A stretch of 64,000 nt of DNA, from positions 186,001 to 250,000 of the forward strand of contig NZ_BMYO01000008.1 of assembly GCF_014652315.1 (NCBI RefSeq), given 5' to 3'. This document shows positions 40,744-48,810 of the stretch, in pieces. The translations under genes and the position numbers were made by a program. The notes beneath the pieces were generated by a model, which worked only from the letters and a program-made list of their open reading frames with translations, ran no database searches and had not been told where the DNA came from. The stretch comes from Jeongeupia chitinilytica. GTDB lineage: Bacteria; Pseudomonadota; Gammaproteobacteria; Burkholderiales; Chitinibacteraceae. The first letter of the stretch is position 1; each line of letters begins with the position of its first letter.

Positions 40744-42012
40744 CTAGAAGAAGGTCTCGACCAGTTCGGTCACCGTATAGCCTTCGTCGACGATGGCGAG
40801 CTGGCGCCACTTGTCGAAGGTCAGGCAGGGGTGGGAGATCTCGAAGGCGATCAGGTCGCCGACGGCGATGTCGTCGCCGGGCTGCAGGCCGTCGAGATAG
40901 GCGTGCTGGTCCATCATGCCGCTGAGCTGCCAGTGCGCCGGAACGGCGCGCGGAGCGGCCTCGCCGGGGCGGTGCTGCAATGCCGGCAGCGGCAGGCCGG
41001 CGTCGAACGCCGCGTCGCGCTTGCCGAGCGCGATGATCGCGCGGCCCGGCTCCGGCAGCGACTGCACGTAGGCCCACAGCTGCAAGGCCGGCAACAGGCT
41101 GGCGTTCATCTCGCGGGCGACCGGATTGCTGGCGTCGATGCGCGCCTGCGAGGCCTTGTAGATGCCGACGTCGTGGGTCAGGTAGCAACCCGGGCGCAGC
41201 ACGATGTCGACCGGGCGCGACAGTGTCAGTCCGGTCCATTCGGCCGCGACGATGTCGTACCACGCCGAACCGGCGCCGGACAGGATGGCGGTGTCGGTGG
41301 TGATGGCGCCGTCGTCGCACAGCCGGCGCAGGCGGCCGGCGGCGCGTTGCAGGAAGGCGCGGATGTCGGCTTCTTCCTTGAGCACGCCTTCGTAGAGTTC
41401 GATGCCGGCGAGTTTCAGCGCCGGCTGCCGGGCGATGGCGGCAAGGACTTCATCCTCGGCCACTGCATCGCGCGCGCCGGTGCGGCCCCCGGTGACGCCG
41501 AGTTCGAGCAGCACCTTGAGCGTCTGGCCGCGCTCGGCGAAGTAGGCGCCCAGCGCGTCGGCGTTGGCCGCCGAATCGACGCAGCAGTAGAAGTCGAAGT
41601 CCGCATCGGCCTGCAGTGCCGCGATGATCGCCATATTGCCGCGACCGACCAGCTGGTTGGCGAGCAGCACCCGGCGCACGCCGTGCAGGTAGGCGGCACG
41701 GGTCTGCGACGCCGTCGCCAGCGTGATGCCCCAGGCGCCGTGGTCGAGCTGGCGCTGGAACAGCGCGGGGCTCATCGTCGTCTTGCCATGCGGTGCCAGC
41801 TTGACGCCATAGCGGCCGATGAAATCGCGCATCCACGCGAGGTTGTGGGCGATGCGCTCGCCGCGCAGCACCGCGACCGGCAGGCTCACGTCCTCGGCCA
41901 GGATGTTCCAGCCCAGCCCGGCGACATCGCCCAGCGTGTCGCCGGCACCGAAGCTGCCGAGGCCCTTGCCGCTGGCGGCGATCGGGTGGTTCGAGAAGGG
42001 ATGCGCGGCCAT
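40744..42012 (-). CDS. DSD/D-threonine-aldolase-fold PLP enzyme, probable D-glucosaminate dehydratase
   Basis: 422 residues. Fold-type III (alanine-racemase N-terminal barrel) with the PLP lysine in GVKLAPHGKTTMSP, followed by a beta-rich D-serine-dehydratase-like C-terminal domain that carries the metal pair in EISHPCLTFDKW (His and Cys). Such enzymes dehydrate or cleave D-beta-hydroxy amino acids; some act as D-serine dehydratase or D-threonine aldolase. D-glucosaminate is itself a 2-amino-3-hydroxy acid, and its dehydration gives 2-keto-3-deoxygluconate and ammonia, matching the downstream RidA and KDG kinase. First gene of the operon; 77 bases with small hairpins separate it from gntP. 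Confidence 0.82.
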   Translation of the reverse strand: MAAHPFSNHPIAASGKGLGSFGAGDTLGDVAGLGWNILAEDVSLPVAVLRGERIAHNLAWMRDFIGRYGVKLAPHGKTTMSPALFQRQLDHGAWGITLATASQTRAAYLHGVRRVLLANQLVGRGNMAIIAALQADADFDFYCCVDSAANADALGAYFAERGQTLKVLLELGVTGGRTGARDAVAEDEVLAAIARQPALKLAGIELYEGVLKEEADIRAFLQRAAGRLRRLCDDGAITTDTAILSGAGSAWYDIVAAEWTGLTLSRPVDIVLRPGCYLTHDVGIYKASQARIDASNPVAREMNASLLPALQLWAYVQSLPEPGRAIIALGKRDAAFDAGLPLPALQHRPGEAAPRAVPAHWQLSGMMDQHAYLDGLQPGDDIAVGDLIAFEISHPCLTFDKWRQLAIVDEGYTVTELVETFF

Positions 42013-42068
42013 GCTGTTCTCCGTGTTTGAAACTTTTTCGAGATTACTACGATAAATTTTCCATTATC

Positions 42069-42085
42069 AAGAAAATTATTTTCTT
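42069..42085. promoter_or_regulatory. 17-bp palindrome, candidate RpiR operator
   Basis: AAGAAAATTATTTTCTT is a perfect palindrome (8-bp arms around a central T) inside a strongly AT-rich patch (42045-42092) of otherwise GC-rich DNA, 57 bases before the ATG of the PLP dehydratase gene. Outer CGATAAA (42051) and TTTATCG (42084) also mirror each other. RpiR proteins bind AT-rich inverted repeats, so this is the best candidate operator/promoter for the operon. Confidence 0.6.
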
Positions 42086-42209
42086 TATCGATCGGCGGCA
42101 AGAACGGGATATGGCCGCGATGCCGCGGACAGGGTTCGATCCGGCGGGACCGGTACGACCCTATCGGGCTTGCCCCAATTTGCGTGGTGCAAGCCGGCCG
42201 GCAGAATGT

Positions 42210-42245
42210 GCAAAGGGACATGCCTTGACGGGCATGTCCCTTTGC
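42210..42245. repeat. 15-bp perfect inverted repeat in the divergent region
   Basis: GCAAAGGGACATGCC / GGCATGTCCCTTTGC with a 6-base loop (TTGACG). It lies between the divergent PLP dehydratase (minus) and GAF (plus) genes, where no gene end would call for a terminator. It could end a small RNA from either strand, act as a leader hairpin, or be a protein site. The rest of the gap 42013-42380 has no gene I can support. Confidence 0.7.
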
Positions 42246-42380
42246 ATTGCTTGTCCGGATGACGATGGCGGCTGGCTTTTTTGCGAAATACTTTCCAGAA
42301 TCTGACCAAATGTCGGCCAATCGTGAAAAAATGAAGGCCCGGTTCCAAGATTCCTGAACGACCACGGAGTGCCCGATACG

Positions 42381-42875
42381 ATGCAAGCGCCGTTTCTTCC
42401 CGCGGACGAGGCCCACCGGCTGGCGACACTGCGCAGCCTGTTGATTCTCGATACCGGCCCTGAAGAACGTTTCGACAACCTGACCCGCGCTGCGGCGAGT
42501 TTCTTCCGGGTCGCGATCGCCGTGATCAGCCTGATCGACGCCAGGCGGCAATGGTTCAAGTCGGTGTGCGGCATCGACGCGACCGAGACCTCGCGCGATG
42601 TCTCGTTCTGCGGACACACCATCCTGCAGCCGGAAATGATGGTCGTCGAGGATGCGCTGCTTGACCCGCGCTTTGCCGACAACCCGCTGGTGACCGATGC
42701 GCCCTACATCCGTTTCTACGCCGGCGTGCCGCTGAAGGCCGCGAACGGCGCCATGCTGGGCACGCTCTGCCTGATCGACCGCGCGCCGCGGAAACTCGAG
42801 GCGTTCGAACGCGAGATGCTCGTCGACATGGCCAGGCTGGTCGAAATCGAACTGGTCCGCGGCAACGCCGCCTGA
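42381..42875 (+). CDS. Stand-alone GAF-domain protein
   Basis: 164 residues from the ATG at 42381; a GTG at 42369 is also in frame but overlaps the GGAG. The whole protein is one GAF domain preceded by a short helix: LPADEAHRLATLRSLLILDTGPEERFDNLTR, FFRVAIAVISLIDARRQWFKSVCGID, DVSFCGHTILQPEMMVVEDALLDPRFADNPLV, YAGVPLKAANGAMLGTLCLID. This subtype normally heads GGDEF or histidine-kinase proteins; here no output domain follows. Ligand unknown. Confidence 0.85.
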   Translation: MQAPFLPADEAHRLATLRSLLILDTGPEERFDNLTRAAASFFRVAIAVISLIDARRQWFKSVCGIDATETSRDVSFCGHTILQPEMMVVEDALLDPRFADNPLVTDAPYIRFYAGVPLKAANGAMLGTLCLIDRAPRKLEAFEREMLVDMARLVEIELVRGNAA

Positions 42876-42895
42876 CCGTGTCGCGGACGGAAACG

Positions 42896-42926
42896 ACAAA
42901 GGCCCGCAGCAAGCGGGCCTTTGTCC
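42896..42926. terminator. Bidirectional intrinsic terminator between the GAF and ubiH genes
   Basis: 12-bp perfect stem ACAAAGGCCCGC / GCGGGCCTTTGT with a 5-base loop, placed between two convergent genes. Both strands read a U-containing 3' side. Confidence 0.8.
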
Positions 42927-42942
42927 ATTTCGGTGCAGGCGG

Positions 42943-44112
42943 TCAGCGCGCGCCGTAGACCATCTTGCGGGCAAAGCCGCGCCGCAGCGGGCCGATCTGG
43001 TCCAGCGCCAGCAGGCCGGCGCTGCGGGCGTGCTTGAGCAGCGGATTCGGCGATTCGAACCAGCCGATCAGCCCGTCGGTGAAGCGCGTGACCCGGCCGG
43101 CGTCCTTGCGGCGCAGGCCGGCATAGCGCGCCAGCGTTGCGGGTTCGCCGAGCAGGGGGCGCGGGGTGATCGTCAGCAGATCGGCCAGCGTCGTCGCGTC
43201 GCGGAGGCCGAGGTTCAGCCCCTGACCGGCGACCGGATGCAGCGTCTGCGCGGCATTGCCGATCATCACCACGCGGCGGCCGACGACCGAGTCCAGCGTT
43301 TTCAGCGCCAGCGGCCAGCTGGCGCGCGGACCGACTTTCGCAAAACCGTCGATCCGGCCGGCGAATCGTTGACCGACCTGCGCGATGAAATCGGCGTCGG
43401 ACAGCGCGAGCCTGGCGTCGGCGCCTTCGGGCGTCTGCGTCCAGACCAGCGTGTAGTCGTCGCCGTTCGGCAGCAGTGCCATCGGGCCGTCGTCGGCAAA
43501 GCGCTCGAATGCGACGCCGCGGTGCGGCTCGTTCGGCGTGATCGTTGCGAGGATGGCGTGCTGCTCGTACGGCTTGACGGTCTGCGTCACGTCGTCGAGT
43601 GCCGCGAGCAGCTGGCCGCCTTCGGCGAGCACGACCAGACCGGCGGTGAGCCGGTGCAGCCCTTGCGGTGTCGCCAGTGTCAGCTGCGCATAGCGCGCCA
43701 GCCGGTCGATGCCGGTGACGGTGGTACCGAGCGCGACGGCCGCCTTGCCGGTCCTGAGCCGCTCCAGCGCCAGTCCGGCAAGCGCGCTGTAGGGCACGAC
43801 GTGGCCGAGTGCCGGCAGGCCGATTTCCGCCGCCGAGAGTTCGGTGCGCCCCAGCGTACCCGCCTGCGAGACGTGGACGCGCGTGATCGCGGTGGCACCG
43901 AGTGCGTCGTGCCACAGGCCGACGCGGGCCAGTGCCTCGGTGCTGGCATGCGACAGCGCCAGCGCACGCGGATCGGCCGGCGTGGTGACACGGGCTTCGA
44001 TCGCCAGCGCGTTGATGCCGGCGTCGGCGAGCCGGAGCGCCAGCAGCGCACCGACCGGGCCGCCGCCGACGATGGCGACGTCGACGTGCTCGGGCAGGCG
44101 TCCGGCCATCAT
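42943..44112 (-). CDS. ubiH: UbiH/UbiF-type FAD-dependent ubiquinone hydroxylase
   Basis: 389 residues; the start is one of two adjacent ATGs, the first overlapping the pepP stop. FAD monooxygenase with N-terminal dinucleotide fold VDVAIVGGGPVGALLALRLADAG, a mid GxR-type region (DPRALALSHASTEALARVGLW), and C-terminal VVMIGNAAQTLHPVAGQGLNLGLRDATTLADLL. Members hydroxylate the benzoquinone ring during ubiquinone synthesis. The pepP-ubiH arrangement is classic; which ring carbon is modified cannot be told from the sequence alone. Confidence 0.9.
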   Translation of the reverse strand: MMAGRLPEHVDVAIVGGGPVGALLALRLADAGINALAIEARVTTPADPRALALSHASTEALARVGLWHDALGATAITRVHVSQAGTLGRTELSAAEIGLPALGHVVPYSALAGLALERLRTGKAAVALGTTVTGIDRLARYAQLTLATPQGLHRLTAGLVVLAEGGQLLAALDDVTQTVKPYEQHAILATITPNEPHRGVAFERFADDGPMALLPNGDDYTLVWTQTPEGADARLALSDADFIAQVGQRFAGRIDGFAKVGPRASWPLALKTLDSVVGRRVVMIGNAAQTLHPVAGQGLNLGLRDATTLADLLTITPRPLLGEPATLARYAGLRRKDAGRVTRFTDGLIGWFESPNPLLKHARSAGLLALDQIGPLRRGFARKMVYGAR

Positions 44113-45404
44113 CGGCCGGCCATCCAGGCTTCGATCTCGGCGACGCTGCGCGGGCAGTCGTCGGTCAGCCACTCGAAACCGGTCCCGGTGATGACGACGT
44201 TGTCCTCGATGCGCACGCCGATGTTTTCGAACTCGGCCGGCACGTTGTCGGCCGGGCGGATGTAGAAGCCCGGCTCGATCGTGAACGCCATGCCGGCTTC
44301 GAGCGTGCGCCAGGTGCCGTTCTTCATGTAGGCGCCGGCGTCGTGGACGTCGAGGCCGAGCCAGTGGCCGGTGCGGTGCATGTAGAACTGGCGGTAGCTG
44401 CCGGTTTCGAGCACCTCGTCGAGCGACCCCTTCAGCAGTTTCAGGTCGAGCATGCCCTGCGCCAGTACCCTGGTCGCGGCATCGTGCACCGCACCCCAGC
44501 TGTTGCCGGGGCGGGATTCGGCCTGTGCGGCCTCGTGCGCGGCCAGCGTGATCTCGTACACGGCTTTCTGCGCCGGGCTGAAACGGCCGTTGACCGGGAA
44601 GGTGCGGGTGATGTCGGACGCGTAGCCGCCGATTTCGCAGCCGGCGTCGATCAGCACCAGCGCACCGTCGGCGATGCGGGCGTTGTTCTCGATGTAGTGC
44701 AGCACGCAGGCGTTGGCGCCGCCGGCGACGATGCTGGTGTAGGCCGGGAAGCGGCTGCCCTGGCGGTAGTAGTCGTGCAGCAGCTCGGCTTCGAGTTCGT
44801 ATTCGAAAATGCCCGGCCGGGCGAAACGCATCGCGCGCTTGTGCGCCTCGACGTTGATCCGGCCGGTGCGGCGCATGATCTCGAGCTCGTGCGCGTCCTT
44901 GAACAGGCGCATCTCGTTGATCGCATCGCGGACTTCGACGATCTCGCCCGGTGCGGCGACGCCGGACCGGGTGAAGGCACGCACGCCGGCCAGCCAGCCG
45001 GACAGCCGCGCGTCCCAGGCCTTGTCCTGGCCGAGCGGGAAATACACGCGCGGCTGGTTCTTCATCAGCCCGACGAGGCGCTCGTCGAGTTCCTCGATCG
45101 GGTAGGCCGCATCGAAGCCGAAGGTTTCGGCGGCGGCGACCGGGCCGTAGCGGTAACCGTCCCAGATCTCGCGTTCGAGGTTTTTTTCGCGGCAGAACAG
45201 GATGGATTGCGGGGCGTCGCCGGTGACGAGCACCAGCACCGATTCGGGTTCGGCAAAGCCGCTGAGGTAATAGAAGCCCGAATCGAAACGGTAGGGGAAA
45301 GCGGTGTCGGCGTTGCGGTTCAGTTCCGGCGACGTCGGCAGGATCACGAGGCCGGGGGCCAGCTGGCTGGCCAGCGCGGCGCGGCGTTGAGCGTAGGGCT
45401 GCAT
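44109..45404 (-). CDS. pepP: Xaa-Pro aminopeptidase P
   Basis: 431 residues from the ATG at 45404 (MQPYAQRRAALASQL), normal for PepP. N-terminal creatinase-like domain (PYRFDSGFYYLSGFAEPESVLVL) and pita-bread metallopeptidase domain with the two-metal ligands visible in LIDAGCEIGGYASDITRTF (Asp, Asp), MHRTGHWLGLDVHD (His), AFTIEPGFYI (Glu) and GVRIEDNVVIT (Glu). Removes N-terminal residues ahead of proline. It overlaps ubiH by ATGA. A TATAAT on the minus strand about 35 bases before the start may be its -10. Confidence 0.94.
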   Translation of the reverse strand: MQPYAQRRAALASQLAPGLVILPTSPELNRNADTAFPYRFDSGFYYLSGFAEPESVLVLVTGDAPQSILFCREKNLEREIWDGYRYGPVAAAETFGFDAAYPIEELDERLVGLMKNQPRVYFPLGQDKAWDARLSGWLAGVRAFTRSGVAAPGEIVEVRDAINEMRLFKDAHELEIMRRTGRINVEAHKRAMRFARPGIFEYELEAELLHDYYRQGSRFPAYTSIVAGGANACVLHYIENNARIADGALVLIDAGCEIGGYASDITRTFPVNGRFSPAQKAVYEITLAAHEAAQAESRPGNSWGAVHDAATRVLAQGMLDLKLLKGSLDEVLETGSYRQFYMHRTGHWLGLDVHDAGAYMKNGTWRTLEAGMAFTIEPGFYIRPADNVPAEFENIGVRIEDNVVITGTGFEWLTDDCPRSVAEIEAWMAGR

Positions 45405-45444
45405 GGGGCGCGTCCTGTTGTGCGGGTGTTGTCCGCCAATTATA

Positions 45445-45471
45445 AAGGCCGCGCCGGGGTGGCGCGGCCTT
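45445..45471. terminator. Intrinsic terminator between the M48 gene and pepP
   Basis: 11-bp perfect stem AAGGCCGCGCC / GGCGCGGCCTT, 5-base loop. On the minus strand it is followed by TATAATTGG, which doubles as a possible pepP -10 element. Confidence 0.8.
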
Positions 45472-45500
45472 CGTTCTGTCGACACGGCCTTGTCGACGGG

Positions 45501-46382
45501 TCAGCGACCGGTGGCGGCGCCGAATCGCGGCGTGTTCTCGATGCCGGCGGCGTACTTCTCGAGCCGGCTGCCGACGGTGCGGTCGATGTAGTCCAGCCGG
45601 GCCTGCGGGCTCGGGTGGGTGCTGAACATCAGTTGCACGCTGCTGTCGGACGGGTTGATCTCGCCCAGCGTCTGCAGCACCGAGACCAGCGCATACGGGT
45701 TGTAGCCGGCGCGGGCGGCCAGCACCATGCCGGTGACGTCGGCCTCGAACTCGTCGTCCTTGTCGAGGCCGCGCACGTAGACCTCGGACACGCCGGACAG
45801 CACGTTGGCGCCCAACTGGCGGCGCGCATCGTCGGTCTTGTACTGGGCGACACCCTGCAAGGCATTGGCGACGGCTTCGCGGCCCTTGCCCGACTGCGCG
45901 GCGCGGGTCACGTGGTGGCGCAGCACGTGGGTGATCTCGTGGCCGAGCACGCCGGCGAGTTCGGACTCGTTGCGCAGCCGGTCCATCAGCCCGCGGGTGA
46001 TCAGCACCACGCCACCCGGCGTGGCGAAACTGTTGACGTTGGGGCTGTCGATGACGCCGAAACGCCAGTCGAGATTCGGCGCCTCGCTCTGGCTGGCAAC
46101 CCAGCGGCCGACCTGGTTCACGTAGCTCTGCAGACCGGCGTTGTTGACCAGCGGTGCGGCGCCGAGCAGGTTGGCGGCCATGCCGTCGCCGAGGGTCTTC
46201 TCTTCCTTCGGGCCGATCGTGCGGTTGGCGTCGATGGTGTTCTGCACCGCGCCGACCACCGAGTTGACGAGGTCCGGGTTCTCCATCGCCTTGCCGAGGA
46301 AGTCGGACAGGCTGGACGCCTGTGCGGGCTGAACCAGCGGCAGCGCGAGCGCCAGTGCGGCGAGTGTGGTTCGGATGTGCAT
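45501..46382 (-). CDS. Periplasmic M48-family metalloprotease
   Basis: 293 residues. Signal peptide (MHIRTTLAALALALPLVQPAQA), then an M48 catalytic domain with the zinc motif HEITH (His148, Glu149, His152) in SELAGVLGHEITHVLRHHVTR and the third ligand region DEFEADVTGMVLAARAGYNP; FATPGGVVLITRGLMDRL is also typical. It resembles LoiP/BepA-type envelope quality-control proteases but lacks TPR repeats, so it is closer to LoiP. Its ATG overlaps the SH3 gene's stop by 1 base (TGATG). Confidence 0.9.
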   Translation of the reverse strand: MHIRTTLAALALALPLVQPAQASSLSDFLGKAMENPDLVNSVVGAVQNTIDANRTIGPKEEKTLGDGMAANLLGAAPLVNNAGLQSYVNQVGRWVASQSEAPNLDWRFGVIDSPNVNSFATPGGVVLITRGLMDRLRNESELAGVLGHEITHVLRHHVTRAAQSGKGREAVANALQGVAQYKTDDARRQLGANVLSGVSEVYVRGLDKDDEFEADVTGMVLAARAGYNPYALVSVLQTLGEINPSDSSVQLMFSTHPSPQARLDYIDRTVGSRLEKYAAGIENTPRFGAATGR

Positions 46383-46915
46383 CACGGGCCCCTCCGGCGG
46401 TTTTGCGGATCGTTGCCGTTGGTGCTGTCGGACGTCGTCGCACGCGAAACAAGGTAGGGCACGCTGCGCGCCTTCAGGCCGTTGGCGGCGGCGCCGTTCG
46501 CGGCGCTCTGGCGCGTTGCATCGTAGCCGTCGAGCTTTTTCAGCTCGTTGTAGTTGGGCCTGGCGTTGCGGATCTGTTCGCTCGACAGCCCCTTCACCCC
46601 GGTGGTCACCGTGGTACCGGACGAGCCGGTCGTCAGCACGCTGCCGATCTGGCCGATACCGCCGCCACTGCCCTTGCCGCTGCCGGTGCGCACGTTCAGC
46701 AGTTTGACCCAGCCGCTCTGGCTGCCGGACTTCACCTGCATCCACGCGCCCTGGCGCGCAACGATGTCGACACGCGCACCGCTGCCGAGCTTGCCGGCGC
46801 TGGCGGCGTCGGTAAACGGCTTCTGTTTCAGTTCGCTGGCGCGAACCAGCGTGCCGCTCTCGGCCCAGGCGAAGCCCGCCAGACCCAGCAGCACGATTGC
46901 CAGAAACGATTTCAT
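46382..46915 (-). CDS. Exported SH3-domain protein
   Basis: 177 residues. Signal peptide (MKSFLAIVLLGLAGFAWA), bacterial SH3 domain at about 20-75 (GTLVRASELKQKPFTDAASAGKLGSGARVDIVARQGAWMQVKSG...GWVKLLNVRTG), then a Gly/Ser-rich linker and a basic tail (NDPQNRRRGP). SH3b domains commonly bind peptidoglycan peptides. Coupled on both sides to an adenylate cyclase and an M48 protease, suggesting a small envelope-response operon. Confidence 0.82.
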   Translation of the reverse strand: MKSFLAIVLLGLAGFAWAESGTLVRASELKQKPFTDAASAGKLGSGARVDIVARQGAWMQVKSGSQSGWVKLLNVRTGSGKGSGGGIGQIGSVLTTGSSGTTVTTGVKGLSSEQIRNARPNYNELKKLDGYDATRQSAANGAAANGLKARSVPYLVSRATTSDSTNGNDPQNRRRGP

Positions 46916-48729
46916 CGCTTCTCCTCAATGAGTCGGGGTTCGTACAAACGCGTACCCTCGGCACGTCCCTTGACGTGGTGTTCGCCGCGATCGTCGAAAC
47001 GGAAGGCGTCGCCACAAGCGTCCCGTGTGGCCCGGGACACCAGCACGCGTGCGACTCCCTTGGTTTGACCTTCGATCCGGCTGGCAAGGTTCACCGTATC
47101 GCCGATCGCCGTGTAATCGAGCCGATCGTCGGCACCGATGAAGCCGACGACGGCACGGCCGGTGTGGACGCCGATGCCGATGTCGAAATCGATGCCGTCC
47201 AGCGCCAGTTCGGCCCGGAAGGCTTCGAGTTCGCGGCCCATGTCGAGCGCGGCGGCCACGGCGTGGCGGGCGTGATCGGCGTCGTCGACCGGTGCGCCCC
47301 AGAAGGCCATGATCGCGTCGCCGATGAATTTATCAAGCGTGCCGCCGTGACGGAAGACGACGGCGACCTGCCGTGAAAAATAACGGTTCAGTAAAGCAAC
47401 CACCTCTTCGGGCTGTCGCGTTTCGGACAGCGAGGTAAAGCCGCGGATGTCGGAAAACAGTACCGTCACTTCGCGGGCGGCCGGCGTGCTGTCGATCGCG
47501 CCGCCGGCGACCAGCTGGCCGACGACACGCGGGTCGAGGAAGCGGCCGAACAGCCGTACGGTGGCTTCGCGGCGGGCGCGCTCCTTTACGTAGGCGACCA
47601 GTGCGGCCAGCGCGTAATAGACCCAGCCCCATACCAGCGGCATCGCCAGCGGCAGGAACCACAGCCGGTCCTGCGCCAGCCACACCGCTGCCGCGCCGAT
47701 CGCCGTTGTGGCGACCATCGCGGTTCCCAGCCACAGGCTGTTGACGCCGAGCTGGAAACCCAGCGCCAGCAATACTGCGATGGCGATGGCCAGCGCGGCG
47801 AACCATGGCCTCGGCGCGTCGCGCAGCCAGTCACCGTGTTCGAGGTTGTCGATTGCCGTGGCGAGGATCTCGATACCGGGCCAGGTCTTGGACAGCGGCG
47901 TCGGCCGCAGGTCCATCAGCCCCGGCGCGGCGGTGCCGATCAGCACGATCTTGCCGGTGAATTCGTTCTTCGGCCGCTGTGGCGTTTCGCGGCCGGCGTC
48001 GAGGTAGACGTCGGCGTAACTGACCGTCGCATGGCGCGGCGTCCAGTTCAGCCGCATCCGCGTGCGGTCGGGATGCGGCCAGCCGAAGTTGCGTGCCAGC
48101 GTCGCCGGCATCGCCGGAATGCGCCAGCCGTCCCGTGTTGCATACAGCAGGTAGTGGCGGCCGATGCCGTCGCGGTCATGGTCGAAGTTGATCAGCCCGC
48201 CGTGCCAGCTCGCCGGCGCAAGCACCAGCGGCAGCAGCAACGGCGCACGCGCGTCGGGCTGCGCCTGCGGTGTGCGGACCAGTCCGAGCGACGCCGGCAG
48301 CCCGGCGAGTTTTGCACCCTGGCCGTCGCCGAGCAGCACCGTCGGCACATAGACATCCGGCGTGGCGGCAATGGTTTCACGCAGCAGCGCATCGCTGTCG
48401 GCACGGAAGGTGTCGGCCTCGTTGAACAGCAGATCGAAGACGATGGCTTTCGGATGCTGGGCGGCGATGGCCGAGACCAGCTCGGCGTGGATCGCGCGCG
48501 GCCACGGCCAGCTGCCGGCTTCGTCGTTGAGCTGCTCGAGGCTTTTCTGGTCGATGTTGACGATGACGATATCGGGCGACGGCGTGCGTGCGTGCACGGT
48601 GGCCCGTGTCAGCACGTCGCCGGCCTGCGCGTCGACGCGTTCGAACAGCCGCCAGCGGTAGTCGGCACCGACGAGCAGCGCGACGACGGCCAGCAGGACG
48701 AGGTAGGCGTAGCGGTTGAGTGGTTTCAT
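46912..48729 (-). CDS. CHASE2-domain adenylate cyclase (class III)
   Basis: 605 residues. An N-terminal membrane segment, an extracytoplasmic CHASE2 sensor (about 35-310: PDIVIVNIDQKSLEQLNDEAGSWPWPRAIHAELV, KAIVFDLLF, GKIVLIGTAAPGLMDLRPTP), three membrane segments (about 320-400), and a C-terminal class III cyclase. Catalytic residues are visible: metal Asp in VLFSDIRGFTSL and FIGDAIMAFWG, adenine-selecting Lys in TLDKFIGD, and the transition-state block DYTAIGDTVNLASRIEG. It should make cAMP in response to an unknown periplasmic signal. ATGA overlap to the SH3 gene. Confidence 0.92.
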   Translation of the reverse strand: MKPLNRYAYLVLLAVVALLVGADYRWRLFERVDAQAGDVLTRATVHARTPSPDIVIVNIDQKSLEQLNDEAGSWPWPRAIHAELVSAIAAQHPKAIVFDLLFNEADTFRADSDALLRETIAATPDVYVPTVLLGDGQGAKLAGLPASLGLVRTPQAQPDARAPLLLPLVLAPASWHGGLINFDHDRDGIGRHYLLYATRDGWRIPAMPATLARNFGWPHPDRTRMRLNWTPRHATVSYADVYLDAGRETPQRPKNEFTGKIVLIGTAAPGLMDLRPTPLSKTWPGIEILATAIDNLEHGDWLRDAPRPWFAALAIAIAVLLALGFQLGVNSLWLGTAMVATTAIGAAAVWLAQDRLWFLPLAMPLVWGWVYYALAALVAYVKERARREATVRLFGRFLDPRVVGQLVAGGAIDSTPAAREVTVLFSDIRGFTSLSETRQPEEVVALLNRYFSRQVAVVFRHGGTLDKFIGDAIMAFWGAPVDDADHARHAVAAALDMGRELEAFRAELALDGIDFDIGIGVHTGRAVVGFIGADDRLDYTAIGDTVNLASRIEGQTKGVARVLVSRATRDACGDAFRFDDRGEHHVKGRAEGTRLYEPRLIEEKR

Positions 48730-48810
48730 GGGCGTGACCGGATGACACGCTCACAGCATGGCGGCAGCGGGCAGGGGACGACAAGGAAAACCTGCCCCGC
48801 CCGCTACCGG

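Noticed and set aside
42120..42160. tRNA-like T-loop (GGTTCGATCC) in the 42 kb gap
   Set aside because: The flanking stem positions do not pair, and no anticodon or acceptor arm can be drawn around it.
42943..46452. Long minus-strand frame spanning ubiH, pepP and the M48 gene as one product
   Set aside because: It is in frame with ubiH only at its 3' end; the remainder is an Arg-rich shadow of pepP and the M48 protease, which have their own starts and stops.
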